Source: Woeseiaceae bacterium (GTDB lineage: Bacteria > Pseudomonadota > Gammaproteobacteria > Steroidobacterales > Woeseiaceae). From it: 64,000 nucleotides of DNA. The DNA is taken from assembly GCA_028277185.1 (NCBI GenBank), contig JANQGQ010000029.1, positions 1 to 64,000 of the forward strand, read 5' to 3'. This document shows, piece after piece, positions 15,377 to 25,843 of this stretch; the stretch's first letter is position 1, and every line of letters begins with the position of its first letter. The translations under genes and the position numbers were made by a program. A model generated the notes under the pieces. It saw nothing but the letters and a program-made list of their open reading frames with translations, ran no database searches and had not been told where the DNA came from.

Positions 15377-15919
15377 ATGCCCGCAAGCAAGAGAAACGCC
15401 GATTCGTCAGCGGAAAGCTTCCCGCCTATCCTCGGCGCCGAACCGCGCGTCCTGATTCTCGGCAGCCTGCCGAGCCGCAAATCGCTGGACAAGCGCCAGT
15501 ACTACGGGCATCCGCAAAACGCGTTCTGGAAGATCATGCGTGCCTTGCTCGGCGTACAAGGGCCGTACGACGAACGCAGCGCCGCGGTCGCCGCCGCCGG
15601 CGTTGCCGTCTGGGACGTTCTGGCGAGTGCCGAACGCCCGGGCAGCATGGATGCGGATATTGATCTCGGCTCGGCCGTTGCGAACCCGCTCGGTCCGTTT
15701 CTCGAACGGGAAACGTCGATCGGACTCGTTGCGTTTAACGGCCGCGCCGCGGAGTCGATGTTTCGCCGTTTTGTTACCGGGCCGTTGCGTGCCGTGGACT
15801 TCGTTCGGCTGCCGTCTACGAGTCCGGCGTATGCTAGTCTGACACTCGCCGAAAAAACCGATCGCTGGCGTGCCGGACTTGCTCCGGCGCTGCCGGCGCT
15901 GAAAAACGCTGAACGGTAA
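15377..15919 (+). CDS. DNA-deoxyinosine glycosylase (UDG superfamily, family 6)
   Basis: A 180-residue member of the uracil-DNA glycosylase superfamily, hypoxanthine-DNA glycosylase branch, which removes deaminated adenine (hypoxanthine) from DNA in base excision repair. Motif 1 appears as LGSLPSRKSL (residues 28-37), followed by the family signature YYGHPQNAFWKIM (residues 42-54) and a distal LPSTSPAYASL segment at the DNA-binding loop (residues 145-155). Length fits the family. It is a stand-alone cytoplasmic enzyme; the next gene follows by 17 bases. Confidence 0.87.
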   Translation: MPASKRNADSSAESFPPILGAEPRVLILGSLPSRKSLDKRQYYGHPQNAFWKIMRALLGVQGPYDERSAAVAAAGVAVWDVLASAERPGSMDADIDLGSAVANPLGPFLERETSIGLVAFNGRAAESMFRRFVTGPLRAVDFVRLPSTSPAYASLTLAEKTDRWRAGLAPALPALKNAER

Positions 15920-15936
15920 ATGGAGAGGACCGAACG

Positions 15937-16314
15937 ATGATTGGGTACGTCACGCTGGGAACGAACGATCTGGAACGGGCAGCCGGGTTCTACGACGAAC
16001 TGCTTGGGCTTCTGGGTGCGAAACGTTTCATGGAGGAGGGGCAGTTCATTGCCTGGTCGGTCAAGCCGGATCAGCCCGGAATCGCGGCCACCAAACCTTT
16101 CGACGGCAACGCCGCTTCGGTCGGCAACGGCACCATGGTGGCAATCTTTGCCGGGTCGCCCGATCAGGTGCAGGCCCTCCATGCCAAGGCGCTGGAACTG
16201 GGCGGTAAGGACGAAGGCGCTCCCGGTCCGCGGGGCGGCGGTTTCTACGCCGGCTATTTCCGGGATCTCGACGGCAACAAGCTGAACGCGTTTTGTATGA
16301 CCGGCGGCGAGTGA
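15937..16314 (+). CDS. VOC (glyoxalase/bleomycin resistance) family protein
   Basis: A 125-residue single VOC domain protein (two beta-alpha-beta-beta-beta modules). The N-terminal GYVTLGTNDLERAAGFYDEL and the C-terminal GYFRDLDGNKLNAFC are typical of small glyoxalase-like proteins. Ahead of the ATG is a TGGAGAGG ribosome-binding site. Such proteins use a metal centre for isomerisation, dioxygenation or binding; the substrate cannot be read from sequence. It lies 17 bases after the glycosylase gene and may be in the same transcript. Confidence 0.85.
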   Translation: MIGYVTLGTNDLERAAGFYDELLGLLGAKRFMEEGQFIAWSVKPDQPGIAATKPFDGNAASVGNGTMVAIFAGSPDQVQALHAKALELGGKDEGAPGPRGGGFYAGYFRDLDGNKLNAFCMTGGE

Positions 16315-16396
16315 GCCGGGCACTTCCGCTGCACTTTTGCGTCGCTCTCAGGTCAGATTGCAAACCGGGACGCGACGCATAGTTCGAGGTATCTCA

Positions 16397-16999
16397 ATGC
16401 AGCAGAACATGACCGGCAGGTCACGGAGCTGGCTTCGCGAGGCTCTGTCCCTGATCCTCCTGATCGCGGCTATCCTCGCCGCTCGCTCGACGCTGGCAGA
16501 TCACTACGTCGTGCCGTCCGGTTCGATGGAGCATACGCTGTATCCCGGTGACCGGGTGGTCGTGGACAAACGCGCCTACGGCTGGCGGTTGCCATTTACC
16601 CGCTTCGAAGTGCTGGACGGCGATACCGTAGGGGCCGGGGAGGTCGTCATCTTCGACTCGCCCGTCGACGGTACGCGGCTCATCAAGCGGGTTGTCGCGA
16701 GCGGTGGCGATCGCGTGGTCGTCGAGGGCGGCCGACTCACGGTCAACGGCCGTTCCCTTAGCGTGGAGCGGGACTACGAGAGAATTGGCGAGACGCTGGT
16801 GCATCTGCGTCTCGACAACGGCGGCGGTCCGAACTTCGCGGCCGCGCTGCCGCCAGGCACGCTGCTCGTGGTTGGCGATCATCGCGGCAATAGCCGCGAC
16901 GGCCGCTTTTTCGGTCTCATCCGGGAGTCCGACGTGTACGCAAGAGCGCTGGCCGTCTATTTCCGCCGCGGCGAAGGCTTCGTCTGGACCCGCCTGTAG
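16397..16999 (+). CDS. lepB: signal peptidase I
   Basis: Type I leader peptidase, 200 residues, which removes Sec and Tat signal peptides at the outer face of the inner membrane. One N-terminal membrane segment (about residues 13-32), catalytic Ser43 in VPSGSMEHTL, catalytic Lys97 in TRLIKRVVASGGD, and box E as GDHRGNSRDGR. The ATG at 16397 has CGAGGT 6 bases upstream; a longer in-frame start adds an unlikely basic extension. Shorter than E. coli LepB, with one membrane span. It is not next to lepA, so it may be a second signal peptidase. Confidence 0.92.
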   Translation: MQQNMTGRSRSWLREALSLILLIAAILAARSTLADHYVVPSGSMEHTLYPGDRVVVDKRAYGWRLPFTRFEVLDGDTVGAGEVVIFDSPVDGTRLIKRVVASGGDRVVVEGGRLTVNGRSLSVERDYERIGETLVHLRLDNGGGPNFAAALPPGTLLVVGDHRGNSRDGRFFGLIRESDVYARALAVYFRRGEGFVWTRL

Positions 17000-17015
17000 A
17001 CGGCGGGACTGCTTG

Positions 17016-18227
<1,212 letters not shown>

Positions 18228-18250
18228 TCCCGACAGCGGTACCATAACGT

Positions 18251-19108
18251 ATGCCTTTCGACCCCGTTGAGATTCTCGCCCGGCGCGAAGAGAATCTGGC
18301 CACCAGCTACACCGAGTTCGACTCGATGCTCTATGCACTGAGCGTCGGCCTGTCGCGCAATCCGCTGGATACCCGTGAGCTTGCCTACACCTTCGAAAAG
18401 GACGGCTGGCTGCGCACGCTGCCCACCCAGGCTGCGGTCCTCGTCCCCGATATGTTCCCACCGGATCTCGGCTGGGACTTCGAGCGGGTACTGCACTGTG
18501 AGCAGCGTCTCTCCGTCTACCGTCCGCTGCCGCCGGCGGCCGCGCTCAGGATCGACAAACGAGTTGCCGCCATCCACGATCTCGGCAAGTCCACGGGGGC
18601 GATGCTCTACCTCGAAGCGGAAGGGCGCCTGGCCAGCGACGATACGGTGCTGTTCTCGAGCGGTGCGACGATTCTCGCGCGGGGCGATGGCGGCTTCGGC
18701 GGCGGGCGCGGCGATGCGCCCACCCCCCACCGCATTCCGAGCCGGGAGCCCGATCTCGAGTGCAGCCTGCCGACGACCCCGAATCAGGCGCTCATGTACC
18801 GTCTCACGGGCGATCGCAATCCGCTTCACGCGGACCCCGAGCTGGCCGTTCGTGCCGGATTTCCGCGGCCGATCCTCCACGGGCTGTGCACGTACGGCGT
18901 CGCCTGCCATGCGATTCTGAAGACCGTGCTCGACTACGATCACACGCTGATCGGCGAGTTCGATGCGCGGTTTTCCGCGCCGGTCCTGCCCGGCGATACG
19001 ATCGCGACGGACATCTGGCAGGACGGCAACGTCATCGCCTTTCAATGCCGCGTCCCCGAGCGGCGCGTAACCGTCATCAAGCATGGCCGTTGCCTGCTCA
19101 GGACCTGA
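18251..19108 (+). CDS. MaoC family (R)-specific enoyl-CoA hydratase
   Basis: A 285-residue double hotdog protein of the MaoC/peroxisomal hydratase-2 type, which hydrates trans-2-enoyl-CoA to (3R)-hydroxyacyl-CoA. The hydratase-2 motif is near residues 183-215: YRLTGDRNPLHADPELA with the catalytic Asp and His, followed by GFPRPILHGLC. The N-terminal half is a second, degenerate hotdog domain. It is followed by a crotonase 34 bases later and lies in a region rich in acyl-CoA genes, so fatty or branched acyl-CoA breakdown is likely. Confidence 0.88.
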   Translation: MPFDPVEILARREENLATSYTEFDSMLYALSVGLSRNPLDTRELAYTFEKDGWLRTLPTQAAVLVPDMFPPDLGWDFERVLHCEQRLSVYRPLPPAAALRIDKRVAAIHDLGKSTGAMLYLEAEGRLASDDTVLFSSGATILARGDGGFGGGRGDAPTPHRIPSREPDLECSLPTTPNQALMYRLTGDRNPLHADPELAVRAGFPRPILHGLCTYGVACHAILKTVLDYDHTLIGEFDARFSAPVLPGDTIATDIWQDGNVIAFQCRVPERRVTVIKHGRCLLRT

Positions 19109-19142
19109 GTTCAGAATCCCGCAAACCGGATAAGGAGTCTGT

Positions 19143-19961
19143 ATGAACGAGCGAGTCAGCGTTCGCGTCGACGCCCACGTCGCCGAGGTGACGATGGAGC
19201 GCGCCGACAAATTTAACGCCGTCGACATGGCGATGATCGAGGCGCTGGTCGACGCCGCCAGACAGGTCGCCGGAGACGACTCCGTTCGCGCGGTCGTGCT
19301 TGCCGGAGCCGGCGAGAACTTCTGTGCGGGGATCGATCTGGGGGTGTTCATGGCGCCCGAACCGCCTTTCAGCGCGGCGGCAATGCGCCCGCAGCCGGGC
19401 AGTCATGCCAATCTGTTTCAGTCTCCGGCGCTCGCATGGCGTGACGTCCCGGTGCCGGTGATCGCGGCAGTCCAGGGGATCTGCTACGGTGCCGGTCTGC
19501 AAATCGCGCTGGGCGCGGATCTGCGGATTGCGGCACCGTCGACCCGAATGGCCGTCATGGAAGTCGAGTGGGGTATCGTTCCGGACATGGGAATCACCGT
19601 TACCGCGAGGGGCCTCGTACGGGCGGACCGGCTCAAGGAGCTGGCGCTTACGGGCCGTGTGGTTGACGGTGCCGAGGCGGCGTCGCTGGGTCTCGCGACG
19701 CGGCTCGAGGACGAGCCGCTCGAAGCGGCGCGAAGGCTGGCGCGCGATATCGCCGGCAGGTCGCCCGACGCGACCGCGGGCATCAAGGAACTCCTGAATT
19801 CGGGCTTCAGAGCAGGCGAGGCCGACGCCCTCGCGCTCGAGGCGGAGATTCAGCTTGGCATCCTCGGCCGGCCCAACCAGGCGGAGGCCGTCCGGGCCAG
19901 GCTCGAGAAGCGGGAACCGGAGTTCGCGACGCGGTCGTATCGTTCGCGCGGCAAGGGCTAA
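19143..19961 (+). CDS. crotonase/enoyl-CoA hydratase family protein
   Basis: A 272-residue crotonase-fold protein. The oxyanion hole elements are visible: GAGENFCAGIDLGVF (about residues 58-72) and GICYGAGLQIALGADLRIA (about residues 114-132). In the active-site helix the usual second Glu is replaced: VEWGIVPDMGITVTARG has Asp, a pattern seen in isomerase or hydratase subgroups, so the exact reaction (hydratase or delta3-delta2 isomerase) is open. AAGGAG ribosome-binding site 6 bases from the ATG. Probably co-transcribed with the MaoC hydratase. Confidence 0.9.
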   Translation: MNERVSVRVDAHVAEVTMERADKFNAVDMAMIEALVDAARQVAGDDSVRAVVLAGAGENFCAGIDLGVFMAPEPPFSAAAMRPQPGSHANLFQSPALAWRDVPVPVIAAVQGICYGAGLQIALGADLRIAAPSTRMAVMEVEWGIVPDMGITVTARGLVRADRLKELALTGRVVDGAEAASLGLATRLEDEPLEAARRLARDIAGRSPDATAGIKELLNSGFRAGEADALALEAEIQLGILGRPNQAEAVRARLEKREPEFATRSYRSRGKG

Positions 19962-20035
19962 GACGATGATCTGCAACGGAACTTCGGCACCAGCAAACGG
20001 CTCTAAAGCTTCAAATCCGCTCCGGGAACGACACT

Positions 20036-20767
20036 TTGAAGCGACAAATAGCAGCTAGCCTGCTGGTCATCGCGACGCTTGCAGGCGCCCTGGCGCTTGC
20101 CGGCTCCGAGCCGATGGGTCGGGTCCTCGATGCGGGAACGCTCCACATTCAGGAGAAGGTCGAGTCTCTGTACGCGCGAGGTGACTATCGTCGGGCGCAT
20201 TTCATCTACAAGTCCGAGCTGGCGCGGGTCGGCGACAAGTATGCCCAGTACATGGCCGGCTACATGTACCTGACGGGCACCGGCGTGCCGGCGGATCAGG
20301 CGCGTGCTGCTGCGTGGTATCGGCTGGCCGCCGAGCGCGGCAAGCCGGAGTACGTCGCGGTTCGCGACGAACTCTTAACTAGCCTGGGCGATGAGGACCG
20401 TGCCCGGGCGCTCGTGTACTACGGCGAACTCAGGCGTGAGTACTCCGACGTGGCGGTTGCGTTACGCAGCGTGCTCGAGTCGGCCGCGAAGCTCAGGACA
20501 TCGGAGGAGGGGCCGGTGACCGAGCAGAGCCTGCCGCTGTTCGTCGTCGATTCGGGCGCCGGGACGACTACTCTGAGGCGCGAGTCATCGACCCGCCGTC
20601 AGCTTCGTCATCGTTACGAGGCCAGTCTGCAGTATCTCGTGCAGCATCTCGGCTCGACCGAACTGCAGGGGACGGCGCCGGACGCGCTGGACGACGCGGC
20701 CCTCCGCCGGCAGGTCGAAGCCTATCTGAACGAGACCGACTTAACGAGACTGACTGAACGAGACTGA
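20036..20767 (+). CDS. exported Sel1-repeat protein
   Basis: A 243-residue protein with a signal peptide (residues 1-22, ending LALAGSE) and one clear Sel1-type repeat near residues 60-100 (YMAGYMYLTGTGVPADQARA, then AAWYRLAAERG). The remaining C-terminal half is helical. TTG start; no strong Shine-Dalgarno. Sel1 repeats bind proteins; no partner can be named. Its last 14 codons are encoded by a 14-base tandem repeat, so the C-terminal sequence, LNETDLTRLTERD, is a product of frame-shifted copies of that unit and probably variable between strains. Confidence 0.75.
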   Translation: MKRQIAASLLVIATLAGALALAGSEPMGRVLDAGTLHIQEKVESLYARGDYRRAHFIYKSELARVGDKYAQYMAGYMYLTGTGVPADQARAAAWYRLAAERGKPEYVAVRDELLTSLGDEDRARALVYYGELRREYSDVAVALRSVLESAAKLRTSEEGPVTEQSLPLFVVDSGAGTTTLRRESSTRRQLRHRYEASLQYLVQHLGSTELQGTAPDALDDAALRRQVEAYLNETDLTRLTERD

Positions 20768-20802
20768 CTGAACGAGACCGACTGAACGAGACCGACTGAG
20801 CG
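20726..20802. repeat. 14-base tandem repeat spanning the end of the Sel1 gene
   Basis: Unit CTGAACGAGACCGA: copies at 20726-20739, 20740-20753 (two changes), 20754-20767 (one change), 20768-20781 and 20782-20795 (perfect), then a partial CTGAGCG. The Sel1 gene stop codon (20765-20767) is the end of the third copy. Because 14 is not a multiple of three, each gain or loss of a unit inside the gene changes the reading frame of the C-terminus. Confidence 0.9.
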
Positions 20803-20827
20803 GGGGCGGACGACTTCGAAGCTGCGT

Positions 20828-21427
20828 TTACCGGCTGCCGGCCGGAACGAGGCCGCGGCTCAGAATGTCCGGGAAGCTTGCAAGGACCTGCCTGGCGACA
20901 TCCGGGTCGCCGTGATGCCACTTCGGAATCCAGTTGAGCGCACCCATGATCGCGTTACCGGTCATGCGGACATCGCAGGGCGCGATACTGCCTTCGTCGA
21001 TGCCTTCGCGCAGGAGTGCCTCGAACCGTGCGGAGTGTTCGCGCGACAGGCGCAGAATTTCCTCGCGATGCTCGGTCTTGAGGGATGGAATCTCGCTCAT
21101 GATCGCGACCGGACCGGGTTCGCCGAGCATGAATTCCGCGTGGAGGTGCAGGTAGCGTCTGATGCGCTCGAGGGCGGTGCCGCCTTCCGCTGTCGCCGTT
21201 TCGAGCGCCGCCCGGCCCAGTTCCGCCGCCTTGAGGTAGCACAGGTAAACGAGCTCCTCCTTGTTGCGCACGTAGTAGTAGAGCGCCGCGTCGGTGAGAC
21301 CGAGCTGCCCGGCAACGTCCTTGAGCGACGTGCCGCTGAAGCCCTTCTGATTGAAGCACCGGGCAGCAGCGCGGAGCATCCGGTCCTTCTGCAGCGAGAA
21401 GCGGCTTTCTTCGGCGGTGCGGGCCAT
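20828..21427 (-). CDS. TetR/AcrR family regulator
   Basis: A 199-residue TetR repressor. The N-terminal helix-turn-helix is clear (residues 15-62: MLRAAARCFNQKGFSGTSLK, VAGQLGLTDAALYYYVRNKE); the C-terminal ligand domain is alpha-helical and of the type often found beside acyl-CoA genes. It is divergent from icmF, and a perfect 20-bp palindrome lies between the two genes. A likely role is control of the icmF operon in response to an acyl-CoA, as with other TetR proteins of fatty and branched-chain acid catabolism. Confidence 0.9.
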   Translation of the reverse strand: MARTAEESRFSLQKDRMLRAAARCFNQKGFSGTSLKDVAGQLGLTDAALYYYVRNKEELVYLCYLKAAELGRAALETATAEGGTALERIRRYLHLHAEFMLGEPGPVAIMSEIPSLKTEHREEILRLSREHSARFEALLREGIDEGSIAPCDVRMTGNAIMGALNWIPKWHHGDPDVARQVLASFPDILSRGLVPAGSR

Positions 21428-21471
21428 GCGGTCTCCATTGCGGCAGCTTGAGTTTTCTCACGCTGTCGATT

Positions 21472-21491
21472 ATTTTAATCCGGATTAAAAT
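21472..21491. promoter_or_regulatory. perfect 20-bp palindrome, candidate TetR operator
   Basis: ATTTTAATCC followed by its exact reverse complement GGATTAAAAT. It sits 45 bases before the TetR start and 92 bases before the icmF start, in an AT-rich patch that contrasts with the GC-rich surroundings. Size and symmetry fit a TetR dimer-of-dimers or dimer site. Confidence 0.65.
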
Positions 21492-21550
21492 TTTTGCAAG
21501 CACCGAGTGACGCTATTTTCCTTTATAAAATCAAGGATTTATAGTGTTAT

Positions 21551-21556
21551 TATAAT
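21551..21556 (+). promoter_or_regulatory. candidate -10 element of icmF
   Basis: TATAAT, perfect consensus, 27 bases before the icmF ATG. No good -35 hexamer is found 16-18 bases upstream, which would fit an activator- or derepression-dependent promoter, or chance in an AT-rich patch. Confidence 0.4.
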
Positions 21557-21582
21557 GTGTTTTGCTAATAAGGGTTTGCGCT

Positions 21583-24500
21583 ATGAGTACCGCTGCCAGC
21601 GATCTGCCCGGCGTGTCCGGCCGATCTCGCGACATTCCGCTGCGCTTCGTAACGGCCGCGTCTCTGTTCGACGGTCACGATGCCGCGATCAACATCATGC
21701 GCCGGCTGATTCAGGCGCAGGGCATCGAGGTCGTTCACCTCGGTCATAATCGCAGCGTGGACGAAATCGTCCGTGCGGCCATTCAGGAAGACGCTGACGG
21801 GATCGCGATCAGCTCTTATCAGGGCGGTCACAACGAATACTTCCGCTACATGGTCGACCGGCTGGCTGAGGCCGGTGCAAGTCACATCAAGGTCTTCGGC
21901 GGAGGTGGCGGTACGATCACGCCCGACGAGATCCGGGCGCTGATGGACTACGGGGTCGAGCGCATCTATCACCCGCACGACGGCATGGAGATGGGGCTCG
22001 AGGCGATGATTCGCGATCTCGTCGAGCGGACCCTTGCCGGTCGGCGGCACACGGAAGTCCCAGCGACCGTGGATCGGGAATCGCCCGTCGCGATCGCGAG
22101 CATGATCTCGGGCATCGAGGAAGGCATCTTCGACGAGACGGCGCTTGCCCAGCAGCGCCGTGAATGGCAGGTCAAGGCGGGTAATGCCCCGGTCGTCGGC
22201 ATCACCGGCACCGGCGGTGCCGGCAAGAGTTCCGTCACCGATGAGATCCTCAACCGTTTCCTGGCGAGTTTCCCCGACAAGCGCGTGGCGGTGCTCGCCG
22301 TCGACCCGACCCGGCGCCGGACCGGCGGCGCGCTGCTCGGCGACCGCATTCGTATGAATTCGCTGCGTTCCGACCGCATCTACATGCGCTCGATCGCGAC
22401 GCGGCGCCAGCATCTCGCGACGAGTGAAATGCTCGGCGACCACATCCTGTTCTTGAAGTCGCTGGGTTTCGATCTGATCATCGTCGAGACGGCGGGTATC
22501 GGCCAGAGCGACAGCGAGATCGTCGATCTCGTCGACTACTCGGTCTACGTGATGACCAGCGACTACGGTGCCGCGAGTCAGCTCGAGAAGATTGACATGC
22601 TCGACTACGCGGACCTGGTCGTGCTCAACAAGTTCGACAAGCGCGGGGCCGAGGACGCCCTGCGCGACGTCCGCAAGCAGTGGAAGCGCAATCGCCTCGA
22701 ATTCACGATGCCCGACGAAGAGGTTCCGGTCTACCCGACGATCGCGAGCCAGTTCAACGATCCCGGGGTCACCTGGATGTTCACGGAGCTGTGCCGCCGG
22801 GTCGTCGAAAAAACCGGTCTCGATGCGGCCGGCTGGACGCCGACGCTGGACACCAGTGTCCGGGAGCCGCGCGCGACGGCCATGATCCCGGGCAGCCGTA
22901 TCCGCTATCTCGCCGAGATTGCGGAGCGGGGGCGGTCGATCGAAGCCGGGATCGATGCCGAAACCGACGCGGCCTCCACGGCGCAGCATGTTTACGAGTC
23001 GCTGCGGCTGCTCGACGATCCGCTGCTTCCCGCCGAGCTCGAGCCTTATCCCGACGCGGCGCTGACCGGCGAGGGCGACCGTACGTTGCTGGTGCTCAGG
23101 CAGCGCTATCAGGAGGCGCTCGGCGCACTTAGTCCCGAGTCGCTCGCGCTCCTGAAAGCCTGGCCCGAGCGGAAGGCCGGGGTGCGCTCCGATACCTATT
23201 CCTACACGGTACGCGGACGAGAAATTACTGGAAGTAACTATCGTGAGTCCCTGAGTAAACAGCGAATTCCGAAGATTGCCGCGCCCGACTACCGGGACTG
23301 GGGCGAGCTCCTGCGTTTCCTCAGAAAGGAGAACCTGCCGGGCGCCTATCCCTACACCGGTGGGGTCTATCCCTATCGCCGGGCCGGCGAGGATCCGACG
23401 CGCATGTTCGCCGGCGAGGGCACGCCGGAACGTACGAACCGGCGCTTCCACTACCTCTCGCTCGGCCAGCCCGCCGCGCGCCTGTCCACGGCTTTCGATT
23501 CGGTGACGCTGTACGGCGAGGATCCGCACGAGCGGCCGGACATCTTCGGCAAGGTCGGCAACTCCGGCGTGTCGATCGCCACCGTCGACGACATGAAGAA
23601 GCTGTATTCGGGCTTCGATCTCTGTGCGCCGACGACGTCGGTGTCGATGACGATCAACGGTCCCGCGCCGATGATCCTCGCGTTCTTCATGAACACGGCC
23701 ATCGATCAGCAGGTCGAGAAGCACTTGCGCGAGACGGGCGGCTGGGCCGTTGCCGAGAAGAAGATCGACGCGTACTTCGCGGGCCGCGAGCGGCCGCGCT
23801 ACAGCGGCGACCTGCCCGAGGGCAACGATGGTCTCGGCCTGGGCCTGCTCGGCATCTCCGGTGACGAGGTGGTCGACGCCGGGACCTACGCGCGGATCAA
23901 GGCCGAAACGCTTGCGGCCGTTCGCGGCACCGTGCAGGCGGACATACTCAAGGAAGATCAGGCGCAGAATACCTGCATCTTCTCCACCGAGTTCGCGATG
24001 AAGATGATGGGCGACGTCCAGCAGTACTTCATCGACCACAAGGTGCGCAACTACTACAGCGTGTCGATCTCCGGTTACCACATCGCCGAAGCCGGGGCGA
24101 ACCCGATCAGCCAGCTTGCGTTCACGCTGGCGAACGGTTTCACGATCGTCGAGTACTACCTGGCCCGGGGCATGAGCATCGACGACTTCGCGCCGAACTT
24201 AAGCTTTTTCTTCTCCAACGGCATGGACCCCGAGTACACCGTGATCGGCCGCGTGGCGCGGCGGATCTGGGCGCGCGCGATGCGCGAACGTTACGGAGCG
24301 GGCAGCCGTTCGCAGATGATGAAGTACCACGTCCAGACCTCGGGACGCAGCCTGCACGCCCAGGAGATCAGCTTCAACGACATCCGGACGACGCTGCAGG
24401 CGCTTTACGCGCTGTTCGACAACTGCAACAGCCTGCACACGAACGCGTTCGACGAGGCGATTACGACGCCGACCGAGCAGTCGGTGCGGCGCGCCGTGGC

Positions 24501-25026
24501 GATCCAGCTCATCATCGCGCGCGAGCTCGGACTCAACTTCTGCGAGAATCCCTGGCAGGGCTCGTTCGTCATCGACGAGCTGACGGACCTCGTCGAAGAG
24601 GCGGTGTATCAGGAGTTCGAGCGCATTTCGGATCGCGGCGGCGTGCTGGGCGCGATGGATACGATGTATCAGCGCGGCAAAATCCAGGAAGAGAGCCTGT
24701 ACTACGAGACGAAGAAGCACGACGGCTCGCTGCCCCTGATCGGCGTGAACACCTTCCTGCCGAAAGAGGGTCAGGAAGACGAAGTCCACGAGCTCGAGCT
24801 GATTCGCTCCACCGACGGCGAGAAGCATGATCAGATCCGAAACGTCCGCGCGTTCAACGACCTGCACGCAGAGCAAAGCGCCGCTGCGCTCAGCCGCCTT
24901 CAGGACGTCGCGCGCCAGCGCGGCAATCTGTTCGCCGAGCTGATGGAGACCGTCAAATCGGCCTCGCTCGGCGAGGTCTCCGCCGCCCTCTACGCCGTCG
25001 GCGGTGAATACCGCCGCAACATGTAA
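21583..25026 (+). CDS. icmF: fused isobutyryl-CoA mutase IcmF
   Basis: A 1147-residue adenosylcobalamin-dependent mutase fused to its own G-protein chaperone. Order: B12-binding domain (cobalt-ligand motif [12 protein letters not shown] near residue 25), MeaB-like GTPase ([10 protein letters not shown]-loop near residue 208), linker, and the large mutase barrel. It interconverts isobutyryl-CoA and n-butyryl-CoA. A Phe in [11 protein letters not shown] (residue 638) and a Gln in [11 protein letters not shown] (about 785) look like the IcmF type rather than pivalyl-CoA mutase, but this needs alignment. ATG 21583 has AAGG upstream. It heads an operon with a crotonase and an acyl-CoA dehydrogenase. 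Confidence 0.96.
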   Translation: MSTAASDLPGVSGRSRDIPLRFVTAASLFDGHDAAINIMRRLIQAQGIEVVHLGHNRSVDEIVRAAIQEDADGIAISSYQGGHNEYFRYMVDRLAEAGASHIKVFGGGGGTITPDEIRALMDYGVERIYHPHDGMEMGLEAMIRDLVERTLAGRRHTEVPATVDRESPVAIASMISGIEEGIFDETALAQQRREWQVKAGNAPVVGITGTGGAGKSSVTDEILNRFLASFPDKRVAVLAVDPTRRRTGGALLGDRIRMNSLRSDRIYMRSIATRRQHLATSEMLGDHILFLKSLGFDLIIVETAGIGQSDSEIVDLVDYSVYVMTSDYGAASQLEKIDMLDYADLVVLNKFDKRGAEDALRDVRKQWKRNRLEFTMPDEEVPVYPTIASQFNDPGVTWMFTELCRRVVEKTGLDAAGWTPTLDTSVREPRATAMIPGSRIRYLAEIAERGRSIEAGIDAETDAASTAQHVYESLRLLDDPLLPAELEPYPDAALTGEGDRTLLVLRQRYQEALGALSPESLALLKAWPERKAGVRSDTYSYTVRGREITGSNYRESLSKQRIPKIAAPDYRDWGELLRFLRKENLPGAYPYTGGVYPYRRAGEDPTRMFAGEGTPERTNRRFHYLSLGQPAARLSTAFDSVTLYGEDPHERPDIFGKVGNSGVSIATVDDMKKLYSGFDLCAPTTSVSMTINGPAPMILAFFMNTAIDQQVEKHLRETGGWAVAEKKIDAYFAGRERPRYSGDLPEGNDGLGLGLLGISGDEVVDAGTYARIKAETLAAVRGTVQADILKEDQAQNTCIFSTEFAMKMMGDVQQYFIDHKVRNYYSVSISGYHIAEAGANPISQLAFTLANGFTIVEYYLARGMSIDDFAPNLSFFFSNGMDPEYTVIGRVARRIWARAMRERYGAGSRSQMMKYHVQTSGRSLHAQEISFNDIRTTLQALYALFDNCNSLHTNAFDEAITTPTEQSVRRAVAIQLIIARELGLNFCENPWQGSFVIDELTDLVEEAVYQEFERISDRGGVLGAMDTMYQRGKIQEESLYYETKKHDGSLPLIGVNTFLPKEGQEDEVHELELIRSTDGEKHDQIRNVRAFNDLHAEQSAAALSRLQDVARQRGNLFAELMETVKSASLGEVSAALYAVGGEYRRNM

Positions 25027-25049
25027 CCGCAGATTTCGAGGAAATCGTC

Positions 25050-25826
25050 ATGTCAGACACTGTTCAGTACGAGCAGCGGGAGTCCGTTGCCGTCGTTGCG
25101 CTGAATCGGCCGGACGCGCTCAACGGCTTCAACACGGAAATGCGCGCTGCGCTGCTTGCGGCGCTCGAGAAAGCCGCGGCAGACGATACGGTACGTGCGG
25201 TGGTGCTGGCCGCCGAAGGACGCTGCTTCAGCGCGGGCGCCGACCTCAAGGCCGGTTTCGACGACGAAGGCGGCGTCGAGGCACAGCTTCAGGACGAGTA
25301 CCGGCCGTCACTCGAAGCGATCGCAAACATGCCGAAGCCCGTGATCGCCGCCGTACACGGTTTCGCGGCGGGTATCGGCATGTCCTACGCGCTGCAGGCC
25401 GATCTCCTGGTCATGGCCGAGGACGCGTTCCTGCTGTCGCCGTTTACGACGATCTCCCTGGTGCCGGACGGCGGCGCCAACTGGATGCTCGTGCGCCACC
25501 TCGGCTATCGCCGTGCCTACCAGCTCAGCGTCGAGTCCGAGCGAATTCCGGCGGCCCGTTGCGTCGAACTCGGGCTTGCAAACCGGACCGCAGCCGCCGA
25601 CTCCCTGCGCGACGAAGTCATTGCCTGGGCACAGGATCTCGCGGGACGGGCGCCGCTGTCGCTGGCGGCGACGAAGAAGGCGATGCGCTTTGCAATGGAT
25701 CACGACTGGAGTGAAAGCTACGATCTCGAGGCTGCGCTGCAGGCCGATCTGCTGGCATCGGACGACGCGCGCGAGGGCGTGGCCGCGTTTTTCGAGAAGC
25801 GGGCGCCTGAGTTCAAGGGCAGCTAG
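25050..25826 (+). CDS. enoyl-CoA hydratase/isomerase
   Basis: A 258-residue crotonase. Oxyanion-hole motifs EGRCFSAGADLKAGF (about residues 55-69) and HGFAAGIGMSYALQADL (about 103-119) are clear. The active-site helix has ISLVPDGGANWML, Asp in place of the second Glu of classic hydratases, as in PaaG-like isomerases/hydratases. It starts 23 bases after icmF with GAGGAAA upstream and is 17 bases from the acyl-CoA dehydrogenase gene, so all three act on the same short or branched acyl-CoA pathway. Confidence 0.92.
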   Translation: MSDTVQYEQRESVAVVALNRPDALNGFNTEMRAALLAALEKAAADDTVRAVVLAAEGRCFSAGADLKAGFDDEGGVEAQLQDEYRPSLEAIANMPKPVIAAVHGFAAGIGMSYALQADLLVMAEDAFLLSPFTTISLVPDGGANWMLVRHLGYRRAYQLSVESERIPAARCVELGLANRTAAADSLRDEVIAWAQDLAGRAPLSLAATKKAMRFAMDHDWSESYDLEAALQADLLASDDAREGVAAFFEKRAPEFKGS

Positions 25827-25843
25827 GGAGCACGGAAGACGCC

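Noticed and set aside
21565..24081. Long antisense open frame (838 codons) inside icmF
   Set aside because: High GC content leaves few stops in the opposite frames; the protein is Arg/His-rich, lacks family features, and the sense strand encodes a clear mutase.
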